Assembly (NCBI GenBank): GCA_905233385.1 | Contig: CAJOEH010000008.1 | Coordinates: forward strand, 1-64,000 | Source: an uncultured Oscillospiraceae bacterium | Lineage (GTDB): Bacteria; Bacillota; Clostridia; Oscillospirales; Oscillospiraceae | Length of the DNA: 64,000 bases | Direction: 5' to 3' | Shown here: in pieces, positions 1 through 9,581 of the stretch | How positions within the stretch are numbered: the first letter of the stretch is position 1 | Layout: each line of letters starts with the position of its first letter | Position numbers and translations under genes: made by a program | The notes under the pieces: generated by a model | Databases searched by the model: none | Told to the model about the DNA's origin: nothing | Seen by the model: the letters and a program-made list of their open reading frames with translations, nothing else

Positions 1-1751
1 AGACCGACTTCGTATACCGTCGGCTTCTCCGGCACGACGCCGTTGAAGATCAGCGTACCGTCCTCGTCGACCTCGACCGTGCTCTTCGTCACGTGGAAGG
101 TCACTTCGCCGTTCGTAAAGTTGCCCTCGACGATCAGCTTGTCGCCGGCTTTCAACGGAGCGGATTCTCCGATGAACCACGCGTTGCCGGTGTTCATGTA
201 GTAGCGGTTCGCGCCGTACTTGACGAACACGCCGCGGCCCGCCGTCGCGATTGCGACCGACGTTTCCGTGCCGTTGCGGATCAGCTTCAGGCAATCCGCG
301 CTCGTCGCGTAGAACGCGTTGCTCCAGTCCCCTTCTGTGTACGGAATCTCGTTGTCGTCCATCAGGAAGTAGAACGAGCCGCTGTTCAGCTTCGGATAAT
401 CCTCGTTCAGCTTTATCATTCCGGCTTCGATCACTGCCGGCGGTTCGGTCGGTTCTGTCGGCGCTTGGGTCGGCTCGGTCGGCGCTTCCGTCGGCTCCGT
501 TGGCGCTTCGGTGGGTTCTGTCGGCGCTTCGGTGGGTTCTGTCGGCGCTTCCGTCGGTTCCGTCGGCGCTTCTGTAGGCTCCGTCGGCTCCACATTCGCA
601 GCGAAGGTCAGGCTGCCGTCATTTTCCACCGTTATCGTGCTTTTCGACACGTGGAAGGTCACGTCGCCGTTCGTGAAGTTGCCCTCAACGATCAGCGTAT
701 CGCCGATCCGCAGCGGAGAATAGCTGCCGATAAACCACGCGCTGCCCGTGTTCATATAATAACTGTTCGCGCCGTACTTGACGAACACGCCGCGGCCGGT
801 CTTCGCAATGGCGATGGACACCGCCTCTCCGCCGTCACGGATCAGTTTCAGGCAGTCGGCGCTCGTCGCGTAGAATGCGTTGTCCCAATCGCCGTCGGTA
901 TAGGGGATGTCGTTGTCGTCCATCGTGAAGTAGAACGAGCCGCTGTTCAGATTCGGATTCTCCGCGTTGGCCTGCATTACGCCTGCTTCGATCACGCCGG
1001 GCTGCTGCGTCGCCTCGGTCGGTTCGGTCGCCTGCGTAGGTTCCGTCGGCTGCGTGGCCTCGGTCGCTTCCGTCGGCTCTGTCGGCTCTGTCGGCTCCGT
1101 CGGCTCTGTCGGCGTACTGCTCGCGCCGAAGCGGAGCGTACCGTCCTCGTCCTTGGTGATATAGGTCGTGGAGACCTTCACTCTGGTGCCGTTATTGCTG
1201 TAAAACTCGCCGGAAACGATCAGGGTATCGCCCGGTTCCAGCGGCGAAATGCTGCTGTGACCCGCGCAGTTCAGGTTCCACTGGGAGTTTCGGACGCAGA
1301 AGGTGTTCTCGCCGCGGTTGAGCAGGATACCGTCCGACGTTCCGTAGTTCGTCAGCAGCGCGATCCCTACCGGGGTGTCCGTTCCCTTTTTGAGGATGGA
1401 AACGCAGTCGTCGCTGACCGCATAGTAGTTCGTCCAGGTATCGCTGACGGAACCGCTGCTCTTCGTCCAGATCAGGCCGTCGCTGTCCTGCGTCGGATGG
1501 GCGCTGTCCGCGCTCAACGCGCCGATCTCGATCGTCGTCTCGCGCTTGTCTTCCGGCGCATCAGCGTCAGCCGGGATCTCGTCGGGCTCCGTCGGGATCT
1601 CTCCGTCCTCCGAAAGCAGTTCGTCGATCTCCGCAAGCGTTTCCTCCGTTTCCGTCGTCTCCGCGAAAGCCGCCATCGGGCTCAGCACGGAAAGCGTCAT
1701 CAGAAACGTCAGGATCAACGCGAGAAATCGTTTCAAAGCATCGTATTTCAT
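1..1751 (-). CDS. secreted three-module protein with Thr-Glu-Pro linkers (3' end outside window)
   Basis: At least 583 codons are visible; the stop lies beyond base 1. The start ATG overlaps the stop of the alpha-mannosidase gene (ATGA), indicating translational coupling, with AGGA upstream. Residues 1-24 form a Sec signal peptide ending MAAFA. An acidic stretch follows, then three copies of a roughly 120-aa module at about 80-203, 250-384 and 438-565, separated by linkers of PTE/PTEA repeats. Modules 2 and 3 are nearly identical; module 1 is divergent. The shared core is SPLxxGDxLIxxGxF preceded by a VKYGANxYYMNTG-like strand. The same module forms the body of the lipoprotein that opens this operon (13126-13737). 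I do not recognise the family. The architecture resembles linker-separated binding modules, so glycan or surface binding is an inference from context. It would act outside the cell. Confidence 0.85.
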   Translation of the reverse strand, partial: MKYDALKRFLALILTFLMTLSVLSPMAAFAETTETEETLAEIDELLSEDGEIPTEPDEIPADADAPEDKRETTIEIGALSADSAHPTQDSDGLIWTKSSGSVSDTWTNYYAVSDDCVSILKKGTDTPVGIALLTNYGTSDGILLNRGENTFCVRNSQWNLNCAGHSSISPLEPGDTLIVSGEFYSNNGTRVKVSTTYITKDEDGTLRFGASSTPTEPTEPTEPTEPTEATEATQPTEPTQATEPTEATQQPGVIEAGVMQANAENPNLNSGSFYFTMDDNDIPYTDGDWDNAFYATSADCLKLIRDGGEAVSIAIAKTGRGVFVKYGANSYYMNTGSAWFIGSYSPLRIGDTLIVEGNFTNGDVTFHVSKSTITVENDGSLTFAANVEPTEPTEAPTEPTEAPTEPTEAPTEPTEAPTEPTEAPTEPTQAPTEPTEPPAVIEAGMIKLNEDYPKLNSGSFYFLMDDNEIPYTEGDWSNAFYATSADCLKLIRNGTETSVAIATAGRGVFVKYGANRYYMNTGNAWFIGESAPLKAGDKLIVEGNFTNGEVTFHVTKSTVEVDEDGTLIFNGVVPEKPTVYEVG

Positions 1752-4699
1752 TTTGTCCTCCTTTGAAACTCGGATTCCAAATGAATCGGTTTATGCAGCC
1801 GCCAGGAGCGGATCTGGAAGGGACGGAACGAGAGATTCTCTTCGCCCTCGCCGACCGGATCCTCCAGCAGATCGACCTCGCCGTCAAGCCGCCAGCCTTC
1901 CGGCAGACGCAGGCGGGTCTGTACGCTCTGCCCGGTCTGTTCAAACGCCCGCAGGATGAAGCCGTCGCCGGCGTAGGCGGGCTTGAACGCCGTGACGCGG
2001 ATCCGTTCGTCGTCGAACGACGGCATATCCGCGCGGCAGTCGCCGTACAGAGGTCTCGCGGCAAACTGCTGCGCAAGGTTGTCCGTTTTCAGCGGATCGA
2101 ACCCGCCCTCGTGCGGATACAGCGCGTAGGAATAATGCAGCGGCGTGCATTCTCCCTCGGCAGCCGGGTAATTCGTAGAGCGCAGCAGGTTCAGTGACAA
2201 AATCCCCTGCTTTGCCATAAAGCCGTTCTTCGCGTTGTTCAGCACAGCGAAGCCCGCCGCCGCATCGGAAATATCCATCCATTTCTGACAGCACATCTCG
2301 AACTGCGCTCTATTATGGGAAGTATCATCCGTGGTGGGTCTGTCCAGGAAGCCGAATTGAATATCGCTGTGCACGGTATCGCTCCAGTGTTCCGGCAGGA
2401 ATTCGGTGCGGAGCATATAGCCGATATCCTTCCAGTCGATATCGTGGGTAATGCGGATGCACGGATCGTTCCGATGCATCAGGATGGTCTGCTCGATCCG
2501 CGAATCGCGGAAGCGGTAGACCTGCCGGATCTCGGTCAGGTCGCCGAAGCGGCGCACACGGGTGTCTGTCAACTCTGCATATACCTCGCGCTGGTCCCGG
2601 TAGTCGTCTTCAAAGTCCCAGGCGTCGCCGACGTCGATGAAAACGCGCAGGCGGTTGGCGTTCCTTACGATCGGCTCTCCGTTCGCAAGGCAGATCCGCC
2701 CGAACGAGCCGTCCGGCGCGAATTCGGCGCGATAGAAATCTGTCTCGACCGCTTCGATCCCGTCCGGCATGACCGCCTGTCCGCAGGAGGCGGGAGCGAT
2801 CAGCTCGTCGCTGCCGCGGTAGAGCAGATACGACTCTCCGAACGGTTCCAGGCGGAAGACTTCCTCTCTGCGCGGGTTGATCAGCCTTCCGCCCGGGAGG
2901 AAGGTCGCGTCAAGCTGTTTCGCCATCGCTTCCAGCTCCGCGAACATTCTTTCGTAAGCGGCGGTCGTTTCCGCGTACACGCGGGAGATCGACGAGCCGG
3001 GCAGAATGTCATGGAACTGATACAGGAGCGCTTCTTTCCACAGACGGTCGATCGCCTCCGGATCTCCCCTGCGCCCCAGGCAGGAGAGCAGGATCTCCAG
3101 AGAACTCATTTTTTCTTCAAACTCACGGTTATAATTCTTATTGTTGGATTGCGAGGTATAGGTGCCGCGGTGCTTTTCCAGGTACATTTCGCCGTCATAC
3201 CGCGGCAGGGTCTCCGGCTGCAGCGCGCGGAAGTATTCTCCTGCGGTGCCGAATTCCGTATGCGGCAGGTAGGGTACGTTATGCGTGCGCAGACAGCGCT
3301 CCACGCTGTTGGCAGAAGGGCCGCCGCCGCCGTCGCCGACGCCGTAAACCAGCATCATCCTGTCCTGCGGGTCGGTTTTCTTGATTCCCTTTTTCGCCGC
3401 AAGCAGGGCCTTCGGTCCCGCGACTGAATTGTAATTCCCCTCCGGCGGCATGTGGACGGTGACCTCGCTGCTGTCGATGCCCGTCCAGCGGAACGTGTTA
3501 TACGGGAAGACCGTCCGGTTCGACCAGGATATCTTGATCGTCATGAAGTTTTCCTGCCCGGACAGCCGAATGATCTGCGGAAGCGCTCCGCAGTAGCCGA
3601 ACGCGTCAGGCAGCCAGCAGGTTTTAGCGTAAGCGCCGAATTCCTCCCGCCAGAATTTCTGCCCGTACAGCATTTGCCGCGCCAGCGATTCTTCGCCCGG
3701 CAGGTTGGTGTCGCACTCCACCCAGCCGCCGCCGACCGGCTCCAGATTTCCCTTCTTCGCAAGCTCCTTGAGCTCGCGGTAGAGCGCTGGTTCGGATTCC
3801 TTCATCCACGCAAGCTGCTGCGGCTGCGACACGACGAAGCGGAAAGACGGGTACTTCTTGGCGAGAAACACGAGGTTCGCAAACGTCCGCTTCGCCTTCC
3901 GCTTACTTTCGCGGATCGGCCAGAGCCACGCCAGATCCAGGTGCGAGTGCGCCACCGCCGTGGCTTTGACCGTTTCGCTGCCCGGCAGGGCGTAGAGTCC
4001 GGCGAAGATCGCCTTCGCCTTCTCATAGAAATCGGGATCCTGATAGTTGATCAGATTCTCCGCGGCGCGCAGCCCGTAGAGGAGCTTCGTCTTGTTCGGA
4101 TCGTCGTAGTCGATGCTGCGGAGAGATTCGTATAAGGTGTCAAAATCGTAGAAAAGGTCAAGATACGCAGCGTTTTTCCGCACGACCGCGGCTTTTTCCA
4201 TTTTCGCCGCGCCGTGGAATTCCCCGAGAAGGCTGTTGGACGCGCCGTCGATATAGCATTCGATCCTGCCGTCCGCGTCGATAAATTCCTCCAGCGGATA
4301 GTACCGCTTTTCGATGGAGTCGTCCATCACGCCGAAAACGACCGAGCCTGCCGTAAAGCCCTTGACGGGATTCCCTTCCCCGTCGACCAGCAGGCCTTCG
4401 CCGTCGTTGAAAAACTCCAGGCACAGGTCAGTTCTGTCGGTGCCTTCCGGCAGTTTTCCCGTCAGGCGGAACCAGCCGCAGGCAAAGTTCTCCCTTGCCC
4501 AGACCTCTCCCTCGCGAATGGGGCGGAACTCCAGGGCGGGAATCTCAGAAAACGGGACCGGCTCCGCGGAGCACGCGACTTCCGCGTTCAGCGGGAATAC
4601 GCGCGGCCAGCAAAGCTGCTTCAGCTTCTGATAGATAAACCGTCCGAGGAATACCTCCAGATCTTGTTCATACTTGTTCCACGATTCAAATTGTACCAT
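1748..4699 (-). CDS. GH38 alpha-mannosidase
   Basis: A 983-aa protein of the usual size for bacterial glycoside hydrolase family 38, which removes alpha-linked mannose with a metal-dependent retaining mechanism. The metal-binding motif HSHLDLAWLW is at about residues 251-260 and the nucleophile region WLPDAFGYCG is near Asp365. The N-terminal region before the catalytic barrel and the long beta-rich C-terminal half match the family layout. No signal peptide is visible, so it is probably cytoplasmic and acts on imported oligosaccharides. The start has AAAGGATAAAAGCGA before ATG. It lies 20 bp after the beta-mannosidase gene and overlaps the next gene by 4 bp. With the beta-mannosidase and the ABC importer it suggests breakdown of N-glycan or mannoside fragments. 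Linkage specificity cannot be read from sequence. Confidence 0.93.
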   Translation of the reverse strand: MVQFESWNKYEQDLEVFLGRFIYQKLKQLCWPRVFPLNAEVACSAEPVPFSEIPALEFRPIREGEVWARENFACGWFRLTGKLPEGTDRTDLCLEFFNDGEGLLVDGEGNPVKGFTAGSVVFGVMDDSIEKRYYPLEEFIDADGRIECYIDGASNSLLGEFHGAAKMEKAAVVRKNAAYLDLFYDFDTLYESLRSIDYDDPNKTKLLYGLRAAENLINYQDPDFYEKAKAIFAGLYALPGSETVKATAVAHSHLDLAWLWPIRESKRKAKRTFANLVFLAKKYPSFRFVVSQPQQLAWMKESEPALYRELKELAKKGNLEPVGGGWVECDTNLPGEESLARQMLYGQKFWREEFGAYAKTCWLPDAFGYCGALPQIIRLSGQENFMTIKISWSNRTVFPYNTFRWTGIDSSEVTVHMPPEGNYNSVAGPKALLAAKKGIKKTDPQDRMMLVYGVGDGGGGPSANSVERCLRTHNVPYLPHTEFGTAGEYFRALQPETLPRYDGEMYLEKHRGTYTSQSNNKNYNREFEEKMSSLEILLSCLGRRGDPEAIDRLWKEALLYQFHDILPGSSISRVYAETTAAYERMFAELEAMAKQLDATFLPGGRLINPRREEVFRLEPFGESYLLYRGSDELIAPASCGQAVMPDGIEAVETDFYRAEFAPDGSFGRICLANGEPIVRNANRLRVFIDVGDAWDFEDDYRDQREVYAELTDTRVRRFGDLTEIRQVYRFRDSRIEQTILMHRNDPCIRITHDIDWKDIGYMLRTEFLPEHWSDTVHSDIQFGFLDRPTTDDTSHNRAQFEMCCQKWMDISDAAAGFAVLNNAKNGFMAKQGILSLNLLRSTNYPAAEGECTPLHYSYALYPHEGGFDPLKTDNLAQQFAARPLYGDCRADMPSFDDERIRVTAFKPAYAGDGFILRAFEQTGQSVQTRLRLPEGWRLDGEVDLLEDPVGEGEENLSFRPFQIRSWRLHKPIHLESEFQRRTK

Positions 4700-4719
4700 T
4701 CGCTTTTATCCTTTCGCAA

Positions 4720-7113
4720 TCAGAGGGAACGTGTCTGGTTGACGGATGTGATCTGCAAACGCGCCGGATCGACCGGGCGATCCGCAAGGATGGTCTTCGT
4801 CTCGCCCGGGCGGAGTGTAAAGAAGTTGTCGGAGAAAACTGCGTCTGTTTCTTCGTCGCGAAGATAAACGTATTTTGCGAAGACGTCCGCCGTGATCGTA
4901 AAGCGGCAGTCGTCCAGTTTCTTGAAGGAATACTGCGGGATCGGATAGCGGATCTCCCGATCCTTCCGCAATTGCCGGAAGTTTTCGGAACACGGCGTGC
5001 CGTCCGGGAGGGTCAGGCTCGCGAAGACTACCGCGTCTTCCTCGGCAGGGCGCAGGACGGACAGCGCTCTGCGGCTGCTGCCCGCTGCCGCGAAGACGGA
5101 GGCGGTTTCCTCCCGGAGGACCGTGCCGTCGAAGCGGATCACCTGCGCGCAAAGGCGGTATTCTCTATCTTCCGGACTGTCGTTGCAGACGAAGATCCCC
5201 ATCTCCGTCCCGTCGTCCGAAATGCTGACAAAATGCGGCGCGAAGAAGCGTGCGGACGCGTAGTGCAGCGCCTTCAGCCGCCCGAAATAGTCCACGGAGC
5301 TCCAGGTGATGCCCGGCCAGCAGTCGTTGAGCTGCCAGTACAAAAGGCCGTTGCAGACGTCCCGGTTCCGGCGGAGCTGCTCGGCGCAGAGACGGATCGC
5401 TTCCGCCTGCAGCACCTGGGAGAGATAAACAACATCCTCAAAGGTCTGCATCTGCCCGTACTGCTCCTCGAGGTAGCGCAGGATGCGTCCGTTGCAGCCT
5501 TCCCGCTTTTGATGGTGCAGCATCACGGGAGACTCCGCGGAAAGCTCGTCTTCTCTCGCAAACGCCCAGATCGTCTCTATCGGCGGGAAAGCGCAGTGTC
5601 CCACCTCGGAAAGCATCCGCGGGCGGATCGTTTCGTAGAGCTCGATCGGCTGTTCGTCGCCCCACACGCGCCAGTAGTGCGTGTCGTAATGCTCTAAATC
5701 GTTCTGATGACGGAACCGTTCCGCCGAGCGCGGCGACGTGCGGATAAAATACGTATCGGTCAGGGATTGCACCAGCGGAGTGAGGATCTCCTCGTTCATC
5801 ACGCGGTAGACCTCCATGCGCTCCGGCGCATGGCCGTTGACGCCGTCCTCGCATTCGTTGTCACCCGCAATGATGACCACGCTGGCGTGATGGCGGAATC
5901 GCTTGACGTTGGCGGCAGTTTCTTCCACGATCAGATCGCGGAACTCGTCGTCATACACGTTGTAGCAAGCGCACGCGAACATCAGGTCCTGCCAGACCAG
6001 GATGCCGTTCTCGTCGCAGAAATCGTAGAAATCATCGGTCGGATAATAGCCGCCGCCCCAGACGCGGACGGTATTATGCCCGAAATCACGCACTTTTTCC
6101 AGAAGGGCGCGCGTCCGCTCCGGCGTGATGCGGGTCAGGAGGCTGTCCTCCGGAATATAGCTCGAGCCCGCAAGGAAAATCTTCTTTCCGTTGATACGGA
6201 CGGAGAAATTGGTGCCGATCGCGTCCCTGCTGTGGTCGATCTCCACTTCCCGCAGGCCGATGCGGTAATGATACCGCTGCGTTTCGCCGTTCTCGCCCGC
6301 GAGGGTGAAGTTCAGGTCGTAAAGCACGGGCTTGCCGAAGCCGACGGGGTTCCAGCGCTGCGGCGATGCGATGCGGAACGAAAAAGCAGTATGTTCTGCC
6401 AGCGGTGCCGTCCGTTCCGCGCAGAACGGCGCGTCTTTATCGTTGAGCGACAGCTCCGCGCGGATCGTACCGCCGCAGAGGCTGTGCACGTTGAGTTCAA
6501 TATCGATTCTTGCGCTTCCGTCTTCCGAAAACGTGCAGGTATGGCGGAAGTCCTCCAGATAGCCGAGATTCGTCGACAGGATAGAGACCTCGCGGATAAT
6601 GCCCATATCCGCCAGATCGGGGGCCCAGTCCCAGCCGAGCATGGAATGCGGCTTGCGGATGCAGGGGCCTTTTGCCTGCGTCTCGGCGTAGGTCTCGAAC
6701 AGGCCGTTGTCCGGATAGGTCTCGATATATTGATACGGTGAAGTAAAGCAGATTCGGATCTCGTTTTCGTCGGACAGGATCGCGTTGTCCAGCAGGATGC
6801 GCTTCGGGGTGTGAAAATCCCGGAGAGAAGCGATGCGCCGTCCGTTGATCTCCACATCCGCGACGGTGTCAACGCCGTCCAGGCAGAGGTAATTTGTCGC
6901 AGTCAACTGCTGCGGCGTCAGAGAAAAGGTTCTGGAAAAGGTATAGTCGTCGTACAGCCACGCTCTGGCAGCCGCCTCGTTTTCCCCGTAGAACGGGTCT
7001 TCGATCAGACGATACTCCAGCAGCGCCGTCAGCACGGAGCCGGGGACAGTGAGCGGGAGATCGGTCAGGCGGGAAGAATTCAGGAGCCATCGGCCGGCAA
7101 GAGAAATTCTCAT
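4720..7113 (-). CDS. GH2 beta-mannosidase
   Basis: A 797-aa glycoside hydrolase of family 2, beta-mannosidase branch. The N-terminal sugar-binding jelly roll (about 1-170) includes SMLGWDWAPD. An Ig-like domain precedes a TIM barrel with NTVRVWGGGYYP near 347-358, the acid/base motif AGDNE at about Glu420 and the nucleophile motif LSEVGHCAFPP at about Glu503. No signal peptide, so it is probably cytoplasmic. The start has AAAGGAGAAAGGAA before ATG. It follows the DUF4838 gene across a strong hairpin and precedes the alpha-mannosidase by 20 bp. Together the two enzymes could strip the alpha-mannoses and the core beta-mannose of imported N-glycan pieces. Family assignment is firm; the exact substrate is inferred. 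Confidence 0.92.
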   Translation of the reverse strand: MRISLAGRWLLNSSRLTDLPLTVPGSVLTALLEYRLIEDPFYGENEAAARAWLYDDYTFSRTFSLTPQQLTATNYLCLDGVDTVADVEINGRRIASLRDFHTPKRILLDNAILSDENEIRICFTSPYQYIETYPDNGLFETYAETQAKGPCIRKPHSMLGWDWAPDLADMGIIREVSILSTNLGYLEDFRHTCTFSEDGSARIDIELNVHSLCGGTIRAELSLNDKDAPFCAERTAPLAEHTAFSFRIASPQRWNPVGFGKPVLYDLNFTLAGENGETQRYHYRIGLREVEIDHSRDAIGTNFSVRINGKKIFLAGSSYIPEDSLLTRITPERTRALLEKVRDFGHNTVRVWGGGYYPTDDFYDFCDENGILVWQDLMFACACYNVYDDEFRDLIVEETAANVKRFRHHASVVIIAGDNECEDGVNGHAPERMEVYRVMNEEILTPLVQSLTDTYFIRTSPRSAERFRHQNDLEHYDTHYWRVWGDEQPIELYETIRPRMLSEVGHCAFPPIETIWAFAREDELSAESPVMLHHQKREGCNGRILRYLEEQYGQMQTFEDVVYLSQVLQAEAIRLCAEQLRRNRDVCNGLLYWQLNDCWPGITWSSVDYFGRLKALHYASARFFAPHFVSISDDGTEMGIFVCNDSPEDREYRLCAQVIRFDGTVLREETASVFAAAGSSRRALSVLRPAEEDAVVFASLTLPDGTPCSENFRQLRKDREIRYPIPQYSFKKLDDCRFTITADVFAKYVYLRDEETDAVFSDNFFTLRPGETKTILADRPVDPARLQITSVNQTRSL

Positions 7114-7130
7114 TTCCTTTCTCCTTTTCC

Positions 7131-7165
7131 CTCTCTCACAGCCGGCAGCGCCGGCTGTGAGAGAG
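7131..7165. terminator. intra-operonic hairpin, 16-bp perfect arms
   Basis: Arms 7131-7146 and 7150-7165 are perfectly complementary around a 3-nt loop (AGC). The hairpin sits between the DUF4838 lipoprotein gene and the beta-mannosidase gene. On the minus strand it is followed by a purine-rich Shine-Dalgarno region, not a T run. It therefore looks more like a partial terminator or an mRNA processing/stability element separating transport genes from hydrolase genes than a full terminator. Confidence 0.6.
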
Positions 7166-7179
7166 GATCATTCGCAAAA

Positions 7180-9153
7180 TCAGAATTCAGGGAGCGGACG
7201 GCCTTCACCGCCGCCGGTGATGCCGAATTTCGTGATGTACTCGTTCCAGATCTCGCGCATCTCGTCCAGTTCGGCGGATGTGTAGTAGTCGCCGTAGACC
7301 GTCGCCTTCAGGAAGATGACGCAGAGGTATTCCTTCATAATCCGGTCCTTCAGCGTCTCATAGAGCTTCGGATTCTCCTTGCTGTAATGCTCGATCGCAG
7401 CCAGCGCGTCGTCGAAACGCTTTTCCATCTGCTCGGTGAACGCTTTGGGATAGAGTTCTGACAGCGTCGGGTAGGCGTTGATCGTGCCGAGGCCCTGGTC
7501 CAGTTCCGTCACGTAATAGGCGTTGCGCTCGATGATCATATCGAACAGTTCCTGCATCGGCACGGCGGCGTCCTTATAATAATGTTCGATAAAGTCGGAC
7601 GCCAGTTCCTGATAGTTCAGGCCGGTATCCCACATAATGTTCGCGTTGCAGTAGGTGCGCAGTGCCTGGAAGCCCGGCACGTTCTTCTGGTCGGACGGTC
7701 CCTGGATCACCAGGTAGGTGCAGCCCGCGTCCTCCAGTTCCTGCACCATACTCTGCACGGTGCCGAAGTTATAGAAGTTGATGAAATAGTACGCCATATT
7801 CAGGTCGTACAGATAGGCGAACAACTGACCGGAGGAGCAGATGACTTTCCAGCCCTGCAGGTCGTATTCGTTCTTCACGTTGATCGGCGCGTCGAACGGG
7901 AAGGAATAGTTCGCGCTGACCGGCGCCCACATCACCTTCATCCGCGGATCCGGGATCACCTGATCGCTGAACGGGACGAGTTTGCCGTTCTCGTCCTCCT
8001 TCACGGGCGCCTCCTCGGTAAAGGAATAAGCGTAGACGACGTAGAAGACCTCTCTGCCCGGCTGATTCTCCTCCTGCCAGGCGTTCACGATGTCCAGCAC
8101 GCCGTTCAGGAAACCGATCTGCAGACCGCTGTATGTGCCCGCCCACTCGGCGAGCGCCGCCTGGCAGCCCGCGCAGTTGCAGACGTTGCGGTTGTCGTGC
8201 TGACCGAACATAAAGTAGTTTGCGGTCGTATCCATCTGCAAGAAGGTAATCAGCTGGTTCGCGACCGCCTGCTGCATCTGTTTCAGGCTTTCCGGATCGC
8301 CGCCCGCCGTCCAGCAAAGCTGGTTGGTGGAGCGCGACGGAACCAGTTCGTACGGATCGACGAACCACTCCGGATGGATAATGCCGTAGGCGACGTTGTT
8401 CTCGTCGGTAAAGGTCGGGTGCAGATACGCCATCAACTGGCTGTGACCGATCGTCTGCTGGTTCCACTCGGAGCCTCTGGAGAAATTGATATAGCGCAGG
8501 CGGGTGTTATAGTTGTTGTCGATGTAGATCGTCGTGGTCGAGTGCGTGCGCATATCGATGGACGCGTCGACGAAATAGCCCTCGTAGTTCCAAAGATTGA
8601 CGTCGGGGGTTTCATCGACGTAAATCTCCGTCTCGTCGTAATAAGTATAGCCGATGAGGTCGTGCAGGAGATCGTAGACGCCGTAGAGCGTACCGGCGCC
8701 CTCAAAGCCCGGCGGGCAGACGACGTAAAGGTTATCATCCTTGGTCGCGATATAGTAGGAAGACTGCTTGCCGCTGATCTTGCCGATCGGCAGCGACGGG
8801 AAGGCTTCCTTCACCTGCTTCGTGATGCCGATGGAGATATAGTTGCCTTCGATCTCGTCCTCGTCATCCTCCGTCTTGAATTTGCAGCCGGTCGCCCGCG
8901 CCATAAAGGTCGTGAATTCCTCCGCCGCAAGCTCCTCGTACTTCATCGCGCTTTCCGGAAGGACCAGAACGTACTCCGTTTTTCCATCCCTGACGAGGTA
9001 TTTATCCTCCGCGGGTACGCCGGTGGGTTTCGGCTCTTCCGGCTTCTCCGTCGCTTCGGTGGGGTCGTCCGCGATCTGATCGCTGCCGCAGCCGGCAGCA
9101 ATGCCGAGCAGGAGCGTCAGGACGAGCAGCAGACTGAGAACACGTTTTTTCAT
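7180..9153 (-). CDS. DUF4838 lipoprotein
   Basis: A 657-aa lipoprotein with signal peptide and lipobox (GIAAGC) followed by a Thr/Glu/Pro linker. The N-terminal part, containing YVLVLPESA and YISIGITK, resembles the alpha-glucuronidase-like N-terminal domain often found with DUF4838. The central region has the DUF4838 pattern: a TIGHSQ stretch, IIHPEWFVD, TNQLCW, FGQHDNRNVCNCAGC with its Cys cluster, and YVVYAYSF. The function of DUF4838 is not established; such genes commonly sit in polysaccharide loci. Here it follows the importer genes and precedes the mannosidases, so a cell-surface role in glycan binding or cleavage is likely but unproven. The start has AGGAGGGG at a good distance from ATG. 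Confidence 0.85.
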   Translation of the reverse strand: MKKRVLSLLLVLTLLLGIAAGCGSDQIADDPTEATEKPEEPKPTGVPAEDKYLVRDGKTEYVLVLPESAMKYEELAAEEFTTFMARATGCKFKTEDDEDEIEGNYISIGITKQVKEAFPSLPIGKISGKQSSYYIATKDDNLYVVCPPGFEGAGTLYGVYDLLHDLIGYTYYDETEIYVDETPDVNLWNYEGYFVDASIDMRTHSTTTIYIDNNYNTRLRYINFSRGSEWNQQTIGHSQLMAYLHPTFTDENNVAYGIIHPEWFVDPYELVPSRSTNQLCWTAGGDPESLKQMQQAVANQLITFLQMDTTANYFMFGQHDNRNVCNCAGCQAALAEWAGTYSGLQIGFLNGVLDIVNAWQEENQPGREVFYVVYAYSFTEEAPVKEDENGKLVPFSDQVIPDPRMKVMWAPVSANYSFPFDAPINVKNEYDLQGWKVICSSGQLFAYLYDLNMAYYFINFYNFGTVQSMVQELEDAGCTYLVIQGPSDQKNVPGFQALRTYCNANIMWDTGLNYQELASDFIEHYYKDAAVPMQELFDMIIERNAYYVTELDQGLGTINAYPTLSELYPKAFTEQMEKRFDDALAAIEHYSKENPKLYETLKDRIMKEYLCVIFLKATVYGDYYTSAELDEMREIWNEYITKFGITGGGEGRPLPEF

Positions 9154-9167
9154 ATCGCATCCCCTCC

Positions 9168-9581
9168 TCAGTCCACCGCGAAGCGCAGTTCCGTGACCGT
9201 GCGGTTATATTCCTTGTCATAGACCACGTAGCGCAGCGTGTACTCGCCTTTCCGCTCCGCGCAGAACGAGGTGTCGCTGACGCAGAACGAAGCGCGGTAC
9301 AGATTGGTATTGTTCGCATAGTATGTGATACTGCCGTTCTTATCGTGGGAGAGAAGTATGATCTCCGCGTTCGGCGTCAGCAGGAGGACGTCCGCGGTAT
9401 ATTCCGTGACTCCCTCCACGGTATACGAGGGGATCTGTACGGCATCGCCCCGATGGTACTCCGTTTGACTGAGCTGCGAAACCGTGATCGCCGCTTTCGG
9501 CTCTCCCTCTGCGGAAACCGCGATCAGCAGGACGGCAGCGATCAGCGCCGCCGCGAGCAGGATTGCAATCGTTTTTTTCAT
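9168..9581 (-). CDS. small secreted Ig-like protein
   Basis: A 137-aa protein with an N-terminal signal peptide (hydrophobic stretch to about residue 24, ending AVSAEG). The rest is beta-rich, with YTADVLLLTP and YTLRYVVYDKEYN, a pattern of one Ig-like or Big-type sandwich. The start codon overlaps the stop of the second permease gene (TAATG), so it is translationally coupled to the importer. I do not recognise a family. A role as an accessory surface or binding component of the importer is inferred only from its position between permease and DUF4838 genes. Confidence 0.75.
   Translation of the reverse strand: MKKTIAILLAAALIAAVLLIAVSAEGEPKAAITVSQLSQTEYHRGDAVQIPSYTVEGVTEYTADVLLLTPNAEIILLSHDKNGSITYYANNTNLYRASFCVSDTSFCAERKGEYTLRYVVYDKEYNRTVTELRFAVD

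Noticed and set aside
410-600. Short direct repeats resembling a CRISPR array or minisatellite
   Set aside because: They are in-frame PTE/PTEA codon repeats forming a protein linker, with no spacers.
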